From Saprospiraceae bacterium (GTDB lineage: Bacteria; Bacteroidota; Bacteroidia; Chitinophagales; Saprospiraceae), in assembly GCA_020631235.1 (NCBI GenBank), contig JAHDHQ010000021.1:1-64000 (forward strand): a DNA stretch of 64,000 nt. The letters run 5' to 3'. The position numbers were made by a program, and so were the translations under genes. Positions 24,362-32,913 of this stretch are shown in pieces (within the stretch, counting starts at the first letter, position 1; the number at the start of each line of letters is the position of its first letter). The notes beneath the pieces are model-generated. The model did not search any database. It saw only the letters and a list, made by a program, of their open reading frames with translations, and was not told the DNA's origin.

Positions 24362-27145
24362 TTACTTAAGAAGTGTTATGTCTCCTTTTAACTGAACTAC
24401 CTCTCCATTTAACCACTCAAATGATAATACATAAACATAAACTCCTGCCATTAGATCACCGCCTGGATAATCGGCAGGTATCCAACCTAAACTAGGGTCA
24501 TTAGCCGAGAAATTTTCTCTAGAAAAAACTTGATTACCCCAGCGATCATATACTTGCAAGAATCGAATATTAGCCACCAGTCCTTCTGCTGTAAAAAGTG
24601 TAAATGATTGATTTACATCATCAGTTGAAGACTGAATGACATTGGGCAAAAAATAATTAAAACTGGTACTGACAGAAACATATATATTTATGCTGGTTTC
24701 ACAACCATCCACATCTACAAATGAGACTGTGTAATTTTGATCAGCTAAGGGACTTATAATAGGGTCGATGCAGTCACTGCAAGACAAACCATTAATCGGA
24801 CTCCAGGTGACACTTGTGATTTGTGATAGATCTTTGTTAAAGGTGAAATTAGGCACAATACTTTCTCCGAATGCAAGATTGTAATCTCCGGAAAGTTCGA
24901 CAGATAATGGGTCCACTAATGCTACATTAATATTTGTATCCTTTTCGCATCCATTGGCATCCACCACAAGTATATTATGGATTCCTTCCGATAACTCAGC
25001 TTGACTGTCAAGGGGTATTTCTTGCCCATCTACAAAGTAAGTGAGAGGCACGATAGCACCACTAACAAAAATATCTTCTAAAATCACCGTTTCGTCTTCG
25101 CACATAGCTTCAGAGATAAAAGGTATCATATTGTCGAAGGTATTCTCTACTTCGATTATTTCGACAACTATTTCATTCGCACAATCATTTTGATCAATAA
25201 CGTTTATGGTATAATTTCCAGCTTGACTTGTTGTCAGACTTTCCGTATTACCTAGTTCTATGTTTTGGTCGTCTTGCCAAACATATTGCCAATCAGGGTT
25301 AAAATTTGCTATAAGAATAGTAGCGTTGGGATTACCACAAGTTATGCTATCAAAACTTACGATTATTTCGGGTGTAATACGAAGATCGATGACTTCGATA
25401 GTATCGAGAATTTCGCATCCTAAATCGTTCATAAAACTGATGTAGTAGAAACCTGATTCTGTTACGGTGAAGCTTTGATTATTACTTAAAAAGCCGATAT
25501 CATTGCTCCAATTAATGCTAAGATCACCGGTGCTTAAGTTTGTATTGATGGTACTATTTAGTTGGCTGCAAGTGATGGTATCTGCTTCTAAAAAATAGTC
25601 AGCAACAAATTCTTCTTCATTGATGCTAAAACTCGTTTCATTGACACATCCATATTCATTTTCGACAAGAACATTATAATCACCAGCTTGATTAACACTG
25701 ATAAAAGAATCTTGACTTGTGTTGCTGGCATTTAGCCAGGTATAGACATATCCGGTTTCGTGAGCTAAGTTAGATATCGTTACTTCACTGAAGAGGCAAT
25801 TTAATTCGGCCTCATTGAGTGTAAGTCCTGGTTCTTCTGTATAATCTTCGATGATAATGCTTGCTACGTCAAGGCAATTATTATCTGTGTTTGTGACTGT
25901 CACTTCATAGATTCCCGGCTCCACAGTACTCAGCGCTTGGCCATTTTCAAGCAGCATTTCGCCATCTTTTGACCAAGCGATACTTACATTTGGTGCGTCG
26001 AGATTTTCTATGATTAAGCTTGTACTTAGAAAATCACAACTTATAAATGGCGGCTCAGCTGTAAGGCTAAAATCAGGTGCATCAATACTTCCGGTCACCT
26101 CGATGCTTTCACTATGTGAACAGCCCCAAGCATCAGTCACCATTAATGTGTAAGTGCCAGGCAATGTGACGACCAATGAATCAGCTAAAGATGATCCTGC
26201 GATGCTTCCATCTGTGGTACTCCATTCGTATTCAAAGTCTTCGGTGAAGATGTCAGTTTGTATGTTAGCATTTAGCACGCCAAATTGATCGTCACAAGAA
26301 ATCGAAGCTCCTGTTATTTGAAGATTTACATCATTTAGCTGGATTTGTACTTCGTGCGTTTCGACACAATTTGTGCCAAAGAAAATCTGATCTAGTGCAA
26401 AATCATTGCCTCCAGAAGCTGTGTTTTGATTTGTGATGCATATTTCTGCCTGTGCGGCATTACTTGCTGTCCAAGTAGCTTCGAAGTTTTCCCAAATGCA
26501 TGGAAAAAAATTAGGTAAATCTAATTGCTCTCCTATGAGATTGCCGTTAATGGAGAAACGGAGCTTGGCTGGAGAATTAGGATGTACGGACGCAGCTCTC
26601 GCTCTAAAAATATATTCAGCATTTGGGATGGTAGTTATGGTTTGGCACCAAATGCGATTTGTCATATCTTCGGAACCATTGATAATCATCATGTTGCCAT
26701 CACCCCCAAAAAAACCACAATTAGTAAAATTGTTATGTACATCAGTAGGGTTGTCCGCTATCGAGTAAAACCCAGCATATAAATCATCACTCATAGTGGT
26801 GTGATCGAAGAAAAAATACTCTGTTGAAAATCCAGTATTACCGTTTTCAAAATCTCCATTAGTGATTTCGTCGATGATGTTTTCGCTAAATATATCCAGA
26901 TAAATACGTGTGTCACCGTTCACAGCCAATTGGAGTATGCTGTCGGGATCGTTGATAACTCCATTATCATCTCGCCATTGTAATGATTTATATTCGGCAC
27001 CTATTTCGGCTACAATATCTATGGACTGAGGATCACAAAGTTGAATGATAGAATCCAGCTGGACATCTAGATTGCATTGCGCAAATGTGTATATATTGCT
27101 TACGAGAATTAACAGAAATGCAATAAATCCATTACATTTAATCAT
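24362..27145 (-). CDS. Large secreted protein with T9SS type B sorting domain
   Basis: A 927-residue secreted protein. An N-terminal signal peptide (about 1-22) is followed by a carbohydrate-binding-like beta region (about 90-250) and a series of PKD/SprB-like Ig repeats of about 80 residues with conserved Cys-containing starts. The last about 90 residues (VYDRWGNQVFS, AGVYVYVL, KGDITLLK) are the gliding-motility-associated type B sorting domain, which directs export by the type IX system. The exact role (adhesion or motility) is unknown. It is divergent from the Asp-box propeller gene. Confidence 0.88.
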   Translation of the reverse strand: MIKCNGFIAFLLILVSNIYTFAQCNLDVQLDSIIQLCDPQSIDIVAEIGAEYKSLQWRDDNGVINDPDSILQLAVNGDTRIYLDIFSENIIDEITNGDFENGNTGFSTEYFFFDHTTMSDDLYAGFYSIADNPTDVHNNFTNCGFFGGDGNMMIINGSEDMTNRIWCQTITTIPNAEYIFRARAASVHPNSPAKLRFSINGNLIGEQLDLPNFFPCIWENFEATWTASNAAQAEICITNQNTASGGNDFALDQIFFGTNCVETHEVQIQLNDVNLQITGASISCDDQFGVLNANIQTDIFTEDFEYEWSTTDGSIAGSSLADSLVVTLPGTYTLMVTDAWGCSHSESIEVTGSIDAPDFSLTAEPPFISCDFLSTSLIIENLDAPNVSIAWSKDGEMLLENGQALSTVEPGIYEVTVTNTDNNCLDVASIIIEDYTEEPGLTLNEAELNCLFSEVTISNLAHETGYVYTWLNASNTSQDSFISVNQAGDYNVLVENEYGCVNETSFSINEEEFVADYFLEADTITCSQLNSTINTNLSTGDLSINWSNDIGFLSNNQSFTVTESGFYYISFMNDLGCEILDTIEVIDLRITPEIIVSFDSITCGNPNATILIANFNPDWQYVWQDDQNIELGNTESLTTSQAGNYTINVIDQNDCANEIVVEIIEVENTFDNMIPFISEAMCEDETVILEDIFVSGAIVPLTYFVDGQEIPLDSQAELSEGIHNILVVDANGCEKDTNINVALVDPLSVELSGDYNLAFGESIVPNFTFNKDLSQITSVTWSPINGLSCSDCIDPIISPLADQNYTVSFVDVDGCETSINIYVSVSTSFNYFLPNVIQSSTDDVNQSFTLFTAEGLVANIRFLQVYDRWGNQVFSRENFSANDPSLGWIPADYPGGDLMAGVYVYVLSFEWLNGEVVQLKGDITLLK

Positions 27146-27204
27146 ATATTTTTCAAATTGAAAGCGTGATTGTTAGCTCCCGTAAAATTAAACATTATTC
27201 CTTT

Positions 27205-30200
27205 ATGATACAGATCAAAAATCGTCTTAATAAAGTACTAGCCATTTTATGTGTTTGGGCTATGTTTTTTACTGTTCTCAATCCTGCTTTTGGGCAATTG
27301 GATCAGGACCAATTAGAGGCATTGAGCATTCGGAATATAGGGCCTGCTGGTATGAGTGGTCGAGTGACTGCCATCGATGTTAATTTAAGAAACGACAACA
27401 TAATTTATGTTGGCTCTGCTTCAGGAGGTGTGTGGAAAACCATCAATGGAGGAACAACATGGGAGCCTTTATTCGATAAAGAACAGACCTTATCCATAGG
27501 ATCTATAAAAATAAATCAATCGAATCCAGATGAAATTTGGGTAGGTACCGGTGAAGGTAATCCTAGAAATTCGCACAATAGTGGAAAGGGTATTTATCGA
27601 AGTTTAGATGCAGGAAAAACCTGGCAGTGTATGGGTTTAGAGGAGACTAAGGTCATCCATAGAATCCATATAGATCCGAATAATTCGCAGATTGTATTTG
27701 CTGGTGCCTTAGGCTCTGCTTGGGGAAAATCCACCCATAGAGGTGTTTACCGAACGACAAATGGAGGTGAGTCTTGGGAGAAGATTTTGTATAAAAATGA
27801 TGAAACAGGTGTTGCGGATATGATAGTAGACCCTAGTAATCCCAATAAAATATTGGTGGCGATGTGGGAGTTTGGAAGAAAACCTTGGACATTTAATTCT
27901 GGGGGAGAAGGTTCAGGAGTTTTTAGAACAATAGATGGAGGCCAACATTGGACCAACTTATCCGAAGAAGATGAAGGATTTCCTAAAGGGAAAATCGGTC
28001 GTACGGGTTTAGCTATTTCTGCCTCAAAGCCTAATGTAGTGTATGCTTTAGTAGAATCAGAAACACAAGGCATTTATCGAAGTGATGATGGAGGATACAA
28101 CTGGCGTTTGCAAAGTGATAAAAATGTAGGGAATAGACCTTTTTATTATTCGGAAATTTATGTCGACCCATCCAATGAAAATAGAATCTTCAATCTGTGG
28201 AGTTATGTTTCCAAGTCGGAAGATGCAGGTAAAAATTTTACAACTATTATGGATTATGGGAATGATGTGCATCCAGATCATCATGCTTTTTGGATACATC
28301 CTGACAAGCCTGATTATATGATCGATGGCAATGATGGAGGTTTAAACATAAGTCGTGATGGCGGTAAAAATTGGCGATTTGTTACCAATTTACCTATCGG
28401 GCAATTTTATCATGTTAATGTCGATGACGATTATCCGTACAATGTATATGGTGGGATGCAAGATAATGGCTCTTGGGTCGGTCCAGGTCATGTTTTAAAG
28501 ATAGGTGGCATCCGAAATGCAGATTGGCAGGAATTGTATTTTGGTGATGGTTTTGATGTAGCTGCTGACCCAAGAAATAGTCGATATGGATATGCTATGT
28601 CGCAACAAGGTAATTTAGCTTATTGGGACAGAGAAACAGGACGTACTATGCCCATCCAACCCGCTATATCAGATACAACCATACTCAGGTATAACTGGAA
28701 CGCTCCATTAGTGGTCGATCCATTTAATGATTGTGGTCTATATTTTGGTTCTCAATTTGTGCACCACAGTACGGATTGTGGCTATTCTTGGAAAACACTT
28801 TCAGATGATCTTACTACTAATGATAGGGAAAAACAAGCAGCATCGCTAAAAACAGGTGGGCTAACGATGGATGTGACGGGTGCTGAAAATCATACGACCT
28901 TACTTTCTATGGCTGTGAGTAAACTGGAAGAAGGAGTGATCTGGACTGGTTCGGATGATGGTAAATTACACATAAGTAGAGATGGTGGGGATAGTTGGAC
29001 AAGCTTGCACCGTAAACTTCCTGGATGCCCAAAGAACGCTTGGATACCTCAAATTAGTCTTTCAGAAATAAATAAAGGAGAGGCCTACATTGTGGTCAAC
29101 AATTATCGGCAGAATGATTGGAAACCTTATCTATACCATACTAAGAATTATGGGTCAAGTTTTACACGAGTAGTTTCAGATCATCAGATGGAGACATTTG
29201 TTTGTTCGGTGCTGCAAGATCCCATTGAAGAGCGTTTGGTTTATTTGGGTACCGATAATGGTTTGTACATAAGTTTTGATCAGGCTAAATCATGGACAAA
29301 ATGGGAAGAGTTTCCAGGAGTGCAAATTAGAGATATGGTCATGCAACATACATTTGATGATTTAGTGATAGGTACTTTTGGAAGGTCTTTTTGGGTAATA
29401 GATGATTTAAAGATCCTGCGTCAAATGGCGAGTACAAAAATGGAAGTATTAAAAGATAGCTTAGTGGTTTTTGATCCAGATCCAGCCTACCAAAACGCTT
29501 ATCGATCCTACGATGGGATCCGTTTTGTAGCACAAGCAGAATACAAAGGACAAAACAAAGCAAGAGGTGCTCAATTCTTAGTTTGGAAACTAGGAGAAAA
29601 GGAAGAAAAGTCTTCCTCTAAAGCGAAAAAGCCCAATGCTAAAATGTATATCCTTAATGAAGCCAATGATACAATCCGTACTAAAGGAGCCACAGTAAAG
29701 TCAGGTCTTAATAGATTGTCATGGAATTTAGATCAGAAGGGATACAATGCACCTTCATGGCAAGAAGATGCGAAGGATCGAGAACCTGGTGGTTTGCCTA
29801 TTAAACCAGGAACTTATAAAATGGTTCTCGAACACGGGACACTAAAAGATTCTGCATACATCGAGGTAAATAGTGACCCTAGAAATGAATACAACGAAAA
29901 GCATTTTGATGCAAAGTTTGCTATGATGGAAGAGCACAAAGCTGGGGTAACTCAGGCGAAGGAAAATTTTGATCGTTTAAAAGAAGCAAAGCAAAAAATC
30001 ACCTTTATTAATCAATACATTTCCTTGCAAGAAGACAGCATTCAAACAGAAATTAAGGATCAAGGGAAAGCATTGAATGAGCAAATAGATTCCTTGCAAC
30101 AGCTTTTTATGTTACCTAAGGACACCAAAGGATATGTCAGTAGCCAAGGAAAACTTAATCCATTGATTTGGCAGAGTAGATATTATATAAGCAGTTGCTG

Positions 30201-30360
30201 GGAAGAACCTCAAACCAATGCGAGAATTAGGCTTGATAAAATGCTACAGAAAATGGAAGGCATCAATCAAGGAATCGATCATTTCTTTGATAATGAGTGG
30301 AAAGGATACACTGAAAGGGTAGAAGAATTGCCGAATGTTCTGTTTGATCAAAAGGATTGA
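27205..30360 (+). CDS. VPS10/Asp-box beta-propeller secreted protein
   Basis: A protein of about 1051 residues with a signal peptide (hydrophobic about 8-29, ending NPAFG). It contains many Asp-box motifs S-x-D-x-G-x-x-W (for example SLDAGKTW, TIDGGQHW, SDDGGYNW, SRDGGKNW and SRDGGDSW), typical of sortilin/VPS10 and BNR-type propellers. A C-terminal helical and beta part (about 840-1045) follows. Family members in Bacteroidota are often called glycosyl hydrolases, but no catalytic proof is visible. The ATG at 27205 is preferred over a GTG at 27166, since it places the signal peptide at the N-terminus. It ends 1 base from the convergent thioredoxin-like gene. Confidence 0.85.
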   Translation: MIQIKNRLNKVLAILCVWAMFFTVLNPAFGQLDQDQLEALSIRNIGPAGMSGRVTAIDVNLRNDNIIYVGSASGGVWKTINGGTTWEPLFDKEQTLSIGSIKINQSNPDEIWVGTGEGNPRNSHNSGKGIYRSLDAGKTWQCMGLEETKVIHRIHIDPNNSQIVFAGALGSAWGKSTHRGVYRTTNGGESWEKILYKNDETGVADMIVDPSNPNKILVAMWEFGRKPWTFNSGGEGSGVFRTIDGGQHWTNLSEEDEGFPKGKIGRTGLAISASKPNVVYALVESETQGIYRSDDGGYNWRLQSDKNVGNRPFYYSEIYVDPSNENRIFNLWSYVSKSEDAGKNFTTIMDYGNDVHPDHHAFWIHPDKPDYMIDGNDGGLNISRDGGKNWRFVTNLPIGQFYHVNVDDDYPYNVYGGMQDNGSWVGPGHVLKIGGIRNADWQELYFGDGFDVAADPRNSRYGYAMSQQGNLAYWDRETGRTMPIQPAISDTTILRYNWNAPLVVDPFNDCGLYFGSQFVHHSTDCGYSWKTLSDDLTTNDREKQAASLKTGGLTMDVTGAENHTTLLSMAVSKLEEGVIWTGSDDGKLHISRDGGDSWTSLHRKLPGCPKNAWIPQISLSEINKGEAYIVVNNYRQNDWKPYLYHTKNYGSSFTRVVSDHQMETFVCSVLQDPIEERLVYLGTDNGLYISFDQAKSWTKWEEFPGVQIRDMVMQHTFDDLVIGTFGRSFWVIDDLKILRQMASTKMEVLKDSLVVFDPDPAYQNAYRSYDGIRFVAQAEYKGQNKARGAQFLVWKLGEKEEKSSSKAKKPNAKMYILNEANDTIRTKGATVKSGLNRLSWNLDQKGYNAPSWQEDAKDREPGGLPIKPGTYKMVLEHGTLKDSAYIEVNSDPRNEYNEKHFDAKFAMMEEHKAGVTQAKENFDRLKEAKQKITFINQYISLQEDSIQTEIKDQGKALNEQIDSLQQLFMLPKDTKGYVSSQGKLNPLIWQSRYYISSCWEEPQTNARIRLDKMLQKMEGINQGIDHFFDNEWKGYTERVEELPNVLFDQKD

Positions 30361-30361
30361 C

Positions 30362-30895
30362 TTATTGGGCATTAGCCGCTAATTGGGCTTCGTATTTTTT
30401 TTGTGCTTCCTCCGCAAATAACATAAATTTACTTGCACCAATACCGCCAGTATGTTTGTCAATGACTCGACCTTTTTCATCTAAAAACAAAAGCGTCGGA
30501 AATTCTTTGACTTGGAAGAGGTAAGCCATATCTGGTCCTTCTCCTTTTTCAGCATCTATCATACAACTGACAAAATGTTGGTTGTAGTAGTTGGCTATCA
30601 CCTTATTAGTATACACATTTTCGTGCATGAGCTGGCAGGGAAGACACCATTCAGTGGAAAACTCCACAAAGGCCATTTTTTTGTTTTCTTTAGCCAGATC
30701 AAGAATCTGTCCTAGGGCTCTATTCTCAACAAAGTTTATCAAGGTTTCGTGATTGTATTCAATAGGTGGAGGGAGTTCTTCAGCACAGATTTCCTTGGAT
30801 GGTTTACATTGGCTCAGGCCGAGACAGAGTAAGACTAAGCCACAGAATGAAAATAACTTTGTATAATTTAATATCATATGGGGTATGGTATTCAT
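30362..30895 (-). CDS. Thioredoxin-fold lipoprotein
   Basis: A 177-residue lipoprotein (signal with LGLSQC) with a thioredoxin-like domain. The redox site is WCLPC, followed by QLMHENVY, and the cis-Pro segment is EFPTLLFLD. It resembles periplasmic thiol:disulfide proteins of the DsbD-C/DUF255 type. An internal ATG at 30877 would give a more typical signal peptide. Its partner is unknown. Confidence 0.82.
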   Translation of the reverse strand: MNTIPHMILNYTKLFSFCGLVLLCLGLSQCKPSKEICAEELPPPIEYNHETLINFVENRALGQILDLAKENKKMAFVEFSTEWCLPCQLMHENVYTNKVIANYYNQHFVSCMIDAEKGEGPDMAYLFQVKEFPTLLFLDEKGRVIDKHTGGIGASKFMLFAEEAQKKYEAQLAANAQ

Positions 30896-30922
30896 AGTAA
30901 TACCACAAAACTTGAGCCATTT

Positions 30923-31687
30923 TTAGTGAGTATGTTTTTGTTGGAGTGCATACAACAGCTTATATTTTTTTCGATTAGCTTTTGCCCTTTCCTTAGCTAT
31001 AAAATATCCATTCTTTCCATCTAAAAAACCTAGTTTGAATAAATAGACTTTAATAAAGGTAAAAATGGGATTGAGTTTGATAAGCCAAGGGTTTGATTTT
31101 TTGCCTGCTAGATGATAAGCTTCGGCGGCTATTGAAGCAAAATAATTTAACTGTTTAGGAAGCTCATGTTTGTGATTATATGAGTAGTGTAGAATATCAC
31201 CGGCCAGTAGAGTGGGTGCTTCTTTTTGGTGCATCAACACTTGATCATGCGGATTTTTTCCTCCCCATTGACCAAGATTTTTATTCCAAAGTCTAATTTT
31301 TTTGTCAGGATACCATCCACCATATCTAATCCATTGTCCACAGAAGAAGTTTTTTCGTGGCATAATAAAAGCAGCTTCTACTTTTTTTATGTTTAAAATG
31401 CTTTCTTTTAAAGAATCACTCAGAGCTTCGTCTGCATCGAGTGATAGTACCATGTCATTGCTAGTTTTTGCCATGGCCCAATTCTTTTGTTCGATGTGTC
31501 CTAAGAACGTTTGTGTGTACACTTTAGCTCCTAGAGATTCAGCTAATTTGACTGTATGATCAGTAGAGTGGGAGTCTACAACAATAATTTCATCAGCCAC
31601 TTCTTGCAGAGAAAGTAAACAACGTTCGATGTTATTTTCTTCGTTATGAGTGATTATGGTAGCAGAAATAGGAAATGGCTTAGCCAT
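30923..31687 (-). CDS. Family 2 glycosyltransferase, LPS-core type (WaaE-like)
   Basis: A 254-residue glycosyltransferase with ATIITHNEENNIERCL, VVDSHSTDHT and the LDADE metal motif, close to the WaaE/KdtX beta-glucosyltransferase family that decorates the inner LPS core. No membrane segment. It follows cysQ after a 4-base gap and is probably co-transcribed. Sugar donor and acceptor are not readable from the sequence. Confidence 0.85.
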   Translation of the reverse strand: MAKPFPISATIITHNEENNIERCLLSLQEVADEIIVVDSHSTDHTVKLAESLGAKVYTQTFLGHIEQKNWAMAKTSNDMVLSLDADEALSDSLKESILNIKKVEAAFIMPRKNFFCGQWIRYGGWYPDKKIRLWNKNLGQWGGKNPHDQVLMHQKEAPTLLAGDILHYSYNHKHELPKQLNYFASIAAEAYHLAGKKSNPWLIKLNPIFTFIKVYLFKLGFLDGKNGYFIAKERAKANRKKYKLLYALQQKHTH

Positions 31688-31691
31688 ACAC

Positions 31692-32483
31692 CTAATTTAG
31701 ATGATCAGTAACTGGCCCATAAGCAACAAAGTATGGATTGAGTAAGTTTTCTTTGTTGTAATCCAATACTTGAGATTCGTCATCAAATTTTACAACTTTC
31801 CCACCGGCTTGTTCTAAGACCACTTGTGCTGCGCATGTATCCCATTCCATAGTAGGTGCTATTCTTGGATAAATATGGGCTTCGCCAGTCGCTAAGGCTA
31901 AAAACTTAAGCGAACTTCCTTTAGCCACTTTTTCAGGCTTGTTGAGTTTATCGATAAAGCTTTGTGTCTCTTCATTCAGATGTGACCTTGAGCAAACTAC
32001 TTTTAAGCCTTCATCATTCAGTCCAAAAGGTTTGTTCGTTATTTTGGTGGCTTCATTAGTCCCAATGGCTCTAAAGGCGCCTAAGGTATTAGCAGCATAA
32101 TATAATTCATCTTTTGCTGGTACATAGACTACTCCTAGCACTGGTATATTATTTTCTAATAAGGCGATGTTTACAGTAAACTCACCATTTCGTTTAATAA
32201 ATTCTTTGGTGCCATCTAATGGATCAACTACCCAGCATTTTTGGAAAGATTTTCTCGTTTGGTAGTCTATTAACTTATTTTCTTCGGAAATGATCGGGAT
32301 TTCTGGAGTTAAGGCCAATAAGCCATCACAAATAATTTTGTTGGCGGAAGTATCGGCAATGGTAAGTGGCGATTCATCTTTTTTTACTTCGACACCAAAA
32401 AGAGATTCGTCTTGATAAATTTCCATTATTTTTTTTCCGGCAGCAATGGCAATTTTATTGATTTCTTGTACTAATCTTTCCAC
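31692..32483 (-). CDS. cysQ: 3'(2'),5'-bisphosphate nucleotidase
   Basis: A member of the inositol monophosphatase superfamily that hydrolyses 3'-phosphoadenosine 5'-phosphate, a by-product of sulfate assimilation. The metal-binding blocks are ISEEN, WVVDPLDGTKEF and MEWDTCAAQ. No ATG is available near the 5' end. A TTG at 32504 overlaps a -7 promoter box (32502-32509), so it should not be transcribed. GTG at 32483, encoding MERLVQEINKI, is therefore chosen and gives a normal N-terminus. The glycosyltransferase gene follows in the same operon. Confidence 0.88.
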   Translation of the reverse strand: MERLVQEINKIAIAAGKKIMEIYQDESLFGVEVKKDESPLTIADTSANKIICDGLLALTPEIPIISEENKLIDYQTRKSFQKCWVVDPLDGTKEFIKRNGEFTVNIALLENNIPVLGVVYVPAKDELYYAANTLGAFRAIGTNEATKITNKPFGLNDEGLKVVCSRSHLNEETQSFIDKLNKPEKVAKGSSLKFLALATGEAHIYPRIAPTMEWDTCAAQVVLEQAGGKVVKFDDESQVLDYNKENLLNPYFVAYGPVTDHLN

Positions 32484-32501
32484 GAGTTTGTATTTAAGAC
32501 G

Positions 32502-32509
32502 CAAATGTA
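32502..32509 (-). promoter_or_regulatory. -7 promoter box of the cysQ operon
   Basis: TACATTTG on the minus strand fits TAnnTTTG. It covers the TTG at 32504 and so helps decide that cysQ starts further downstream at GTG 32483, 18 bases after the box. Confidence 0.45.
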
Positions 32510-32638
32510 TAGAAATACTATAAAACCCTATTCAATATTAGCAGATATGGGTGATAAAATATATGATGATTAAGATATCAACTGTTAAATATTTTTTTAT
32601 ATTTACTGTATAGTCATAGGGTGTCTGTAATTTCGTTG

Positions 32639-32672
32639 CCTTGTCGAAATGTCTGTTCGACAAGGTTTTTTT
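32639..32672 (+). terminator. Orphan intrinsic terminator
   Basis: CCTTGTCGAA (32639-32648) and TTCGACAAGG (32656-32665) form a perfect 10-bp stem with a 7-base loop, followed by seven T. No plus-strand gene lies just upstream: the nearest ends at 30360, behind three minus-strand genes. It therefore suggests a short plus-strand transcript or an attenuator. Confidence 0.8.
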
Positions 32673-32825
32673 ATGCTCCAAAGACACATTTCATTTTTAT
32701 TTACAATTAATTACACATTTATATTATATAATATGTTAATATGATATTTTATGGTTTGTTTGATTTTATCAACTAACAAACAATAGAGTACATATTAATT
32801 ATATTGTTAATATGATAACATATTA

Positions 32826-32857
32826 TTGTTATTTGTAATATATAATTGATATATTTG
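32826..32857 (+). promoter_or_regulatory. Promoter of the SprB/SdrD surface protein
   Basis: TTG at 32826-32828 is separated by 21 bases from TATATTTG at 32850-32857. This fits the Bacteroidota -33/-7 pattern and predicts a 5' leader of about 50 bases. Confidence 0.55.
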
Positions 32858-32913
32858 ACCCTGTATTCCCATTCATAAGCAGTTAACGTATAAGATCATT
32901 AACGAAGAAAACT

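Larger units (their letters stand above)
32510..32913. other. AT-rich intergenic region with promoter and orphan terminator
   Basis: About 400 bases without a protein gene. It holds a plus-strand intrinsic terminator, a 13-bp direct repeat TGTTAATATGATA (32734-32746 and 32805-32817) that could be an operator, and the promoter for the SprB/SdrD surface protein. The two repeat copies lie about 70 bases apart. Confidence 0.7.

Noticed and set aside
27166-27204. GTG start 39 bases upstream for the Asp-box propeller gene
   Set aside because: It would place 13 extra residues before a good signal peptide; ATG 27205 is more natural.
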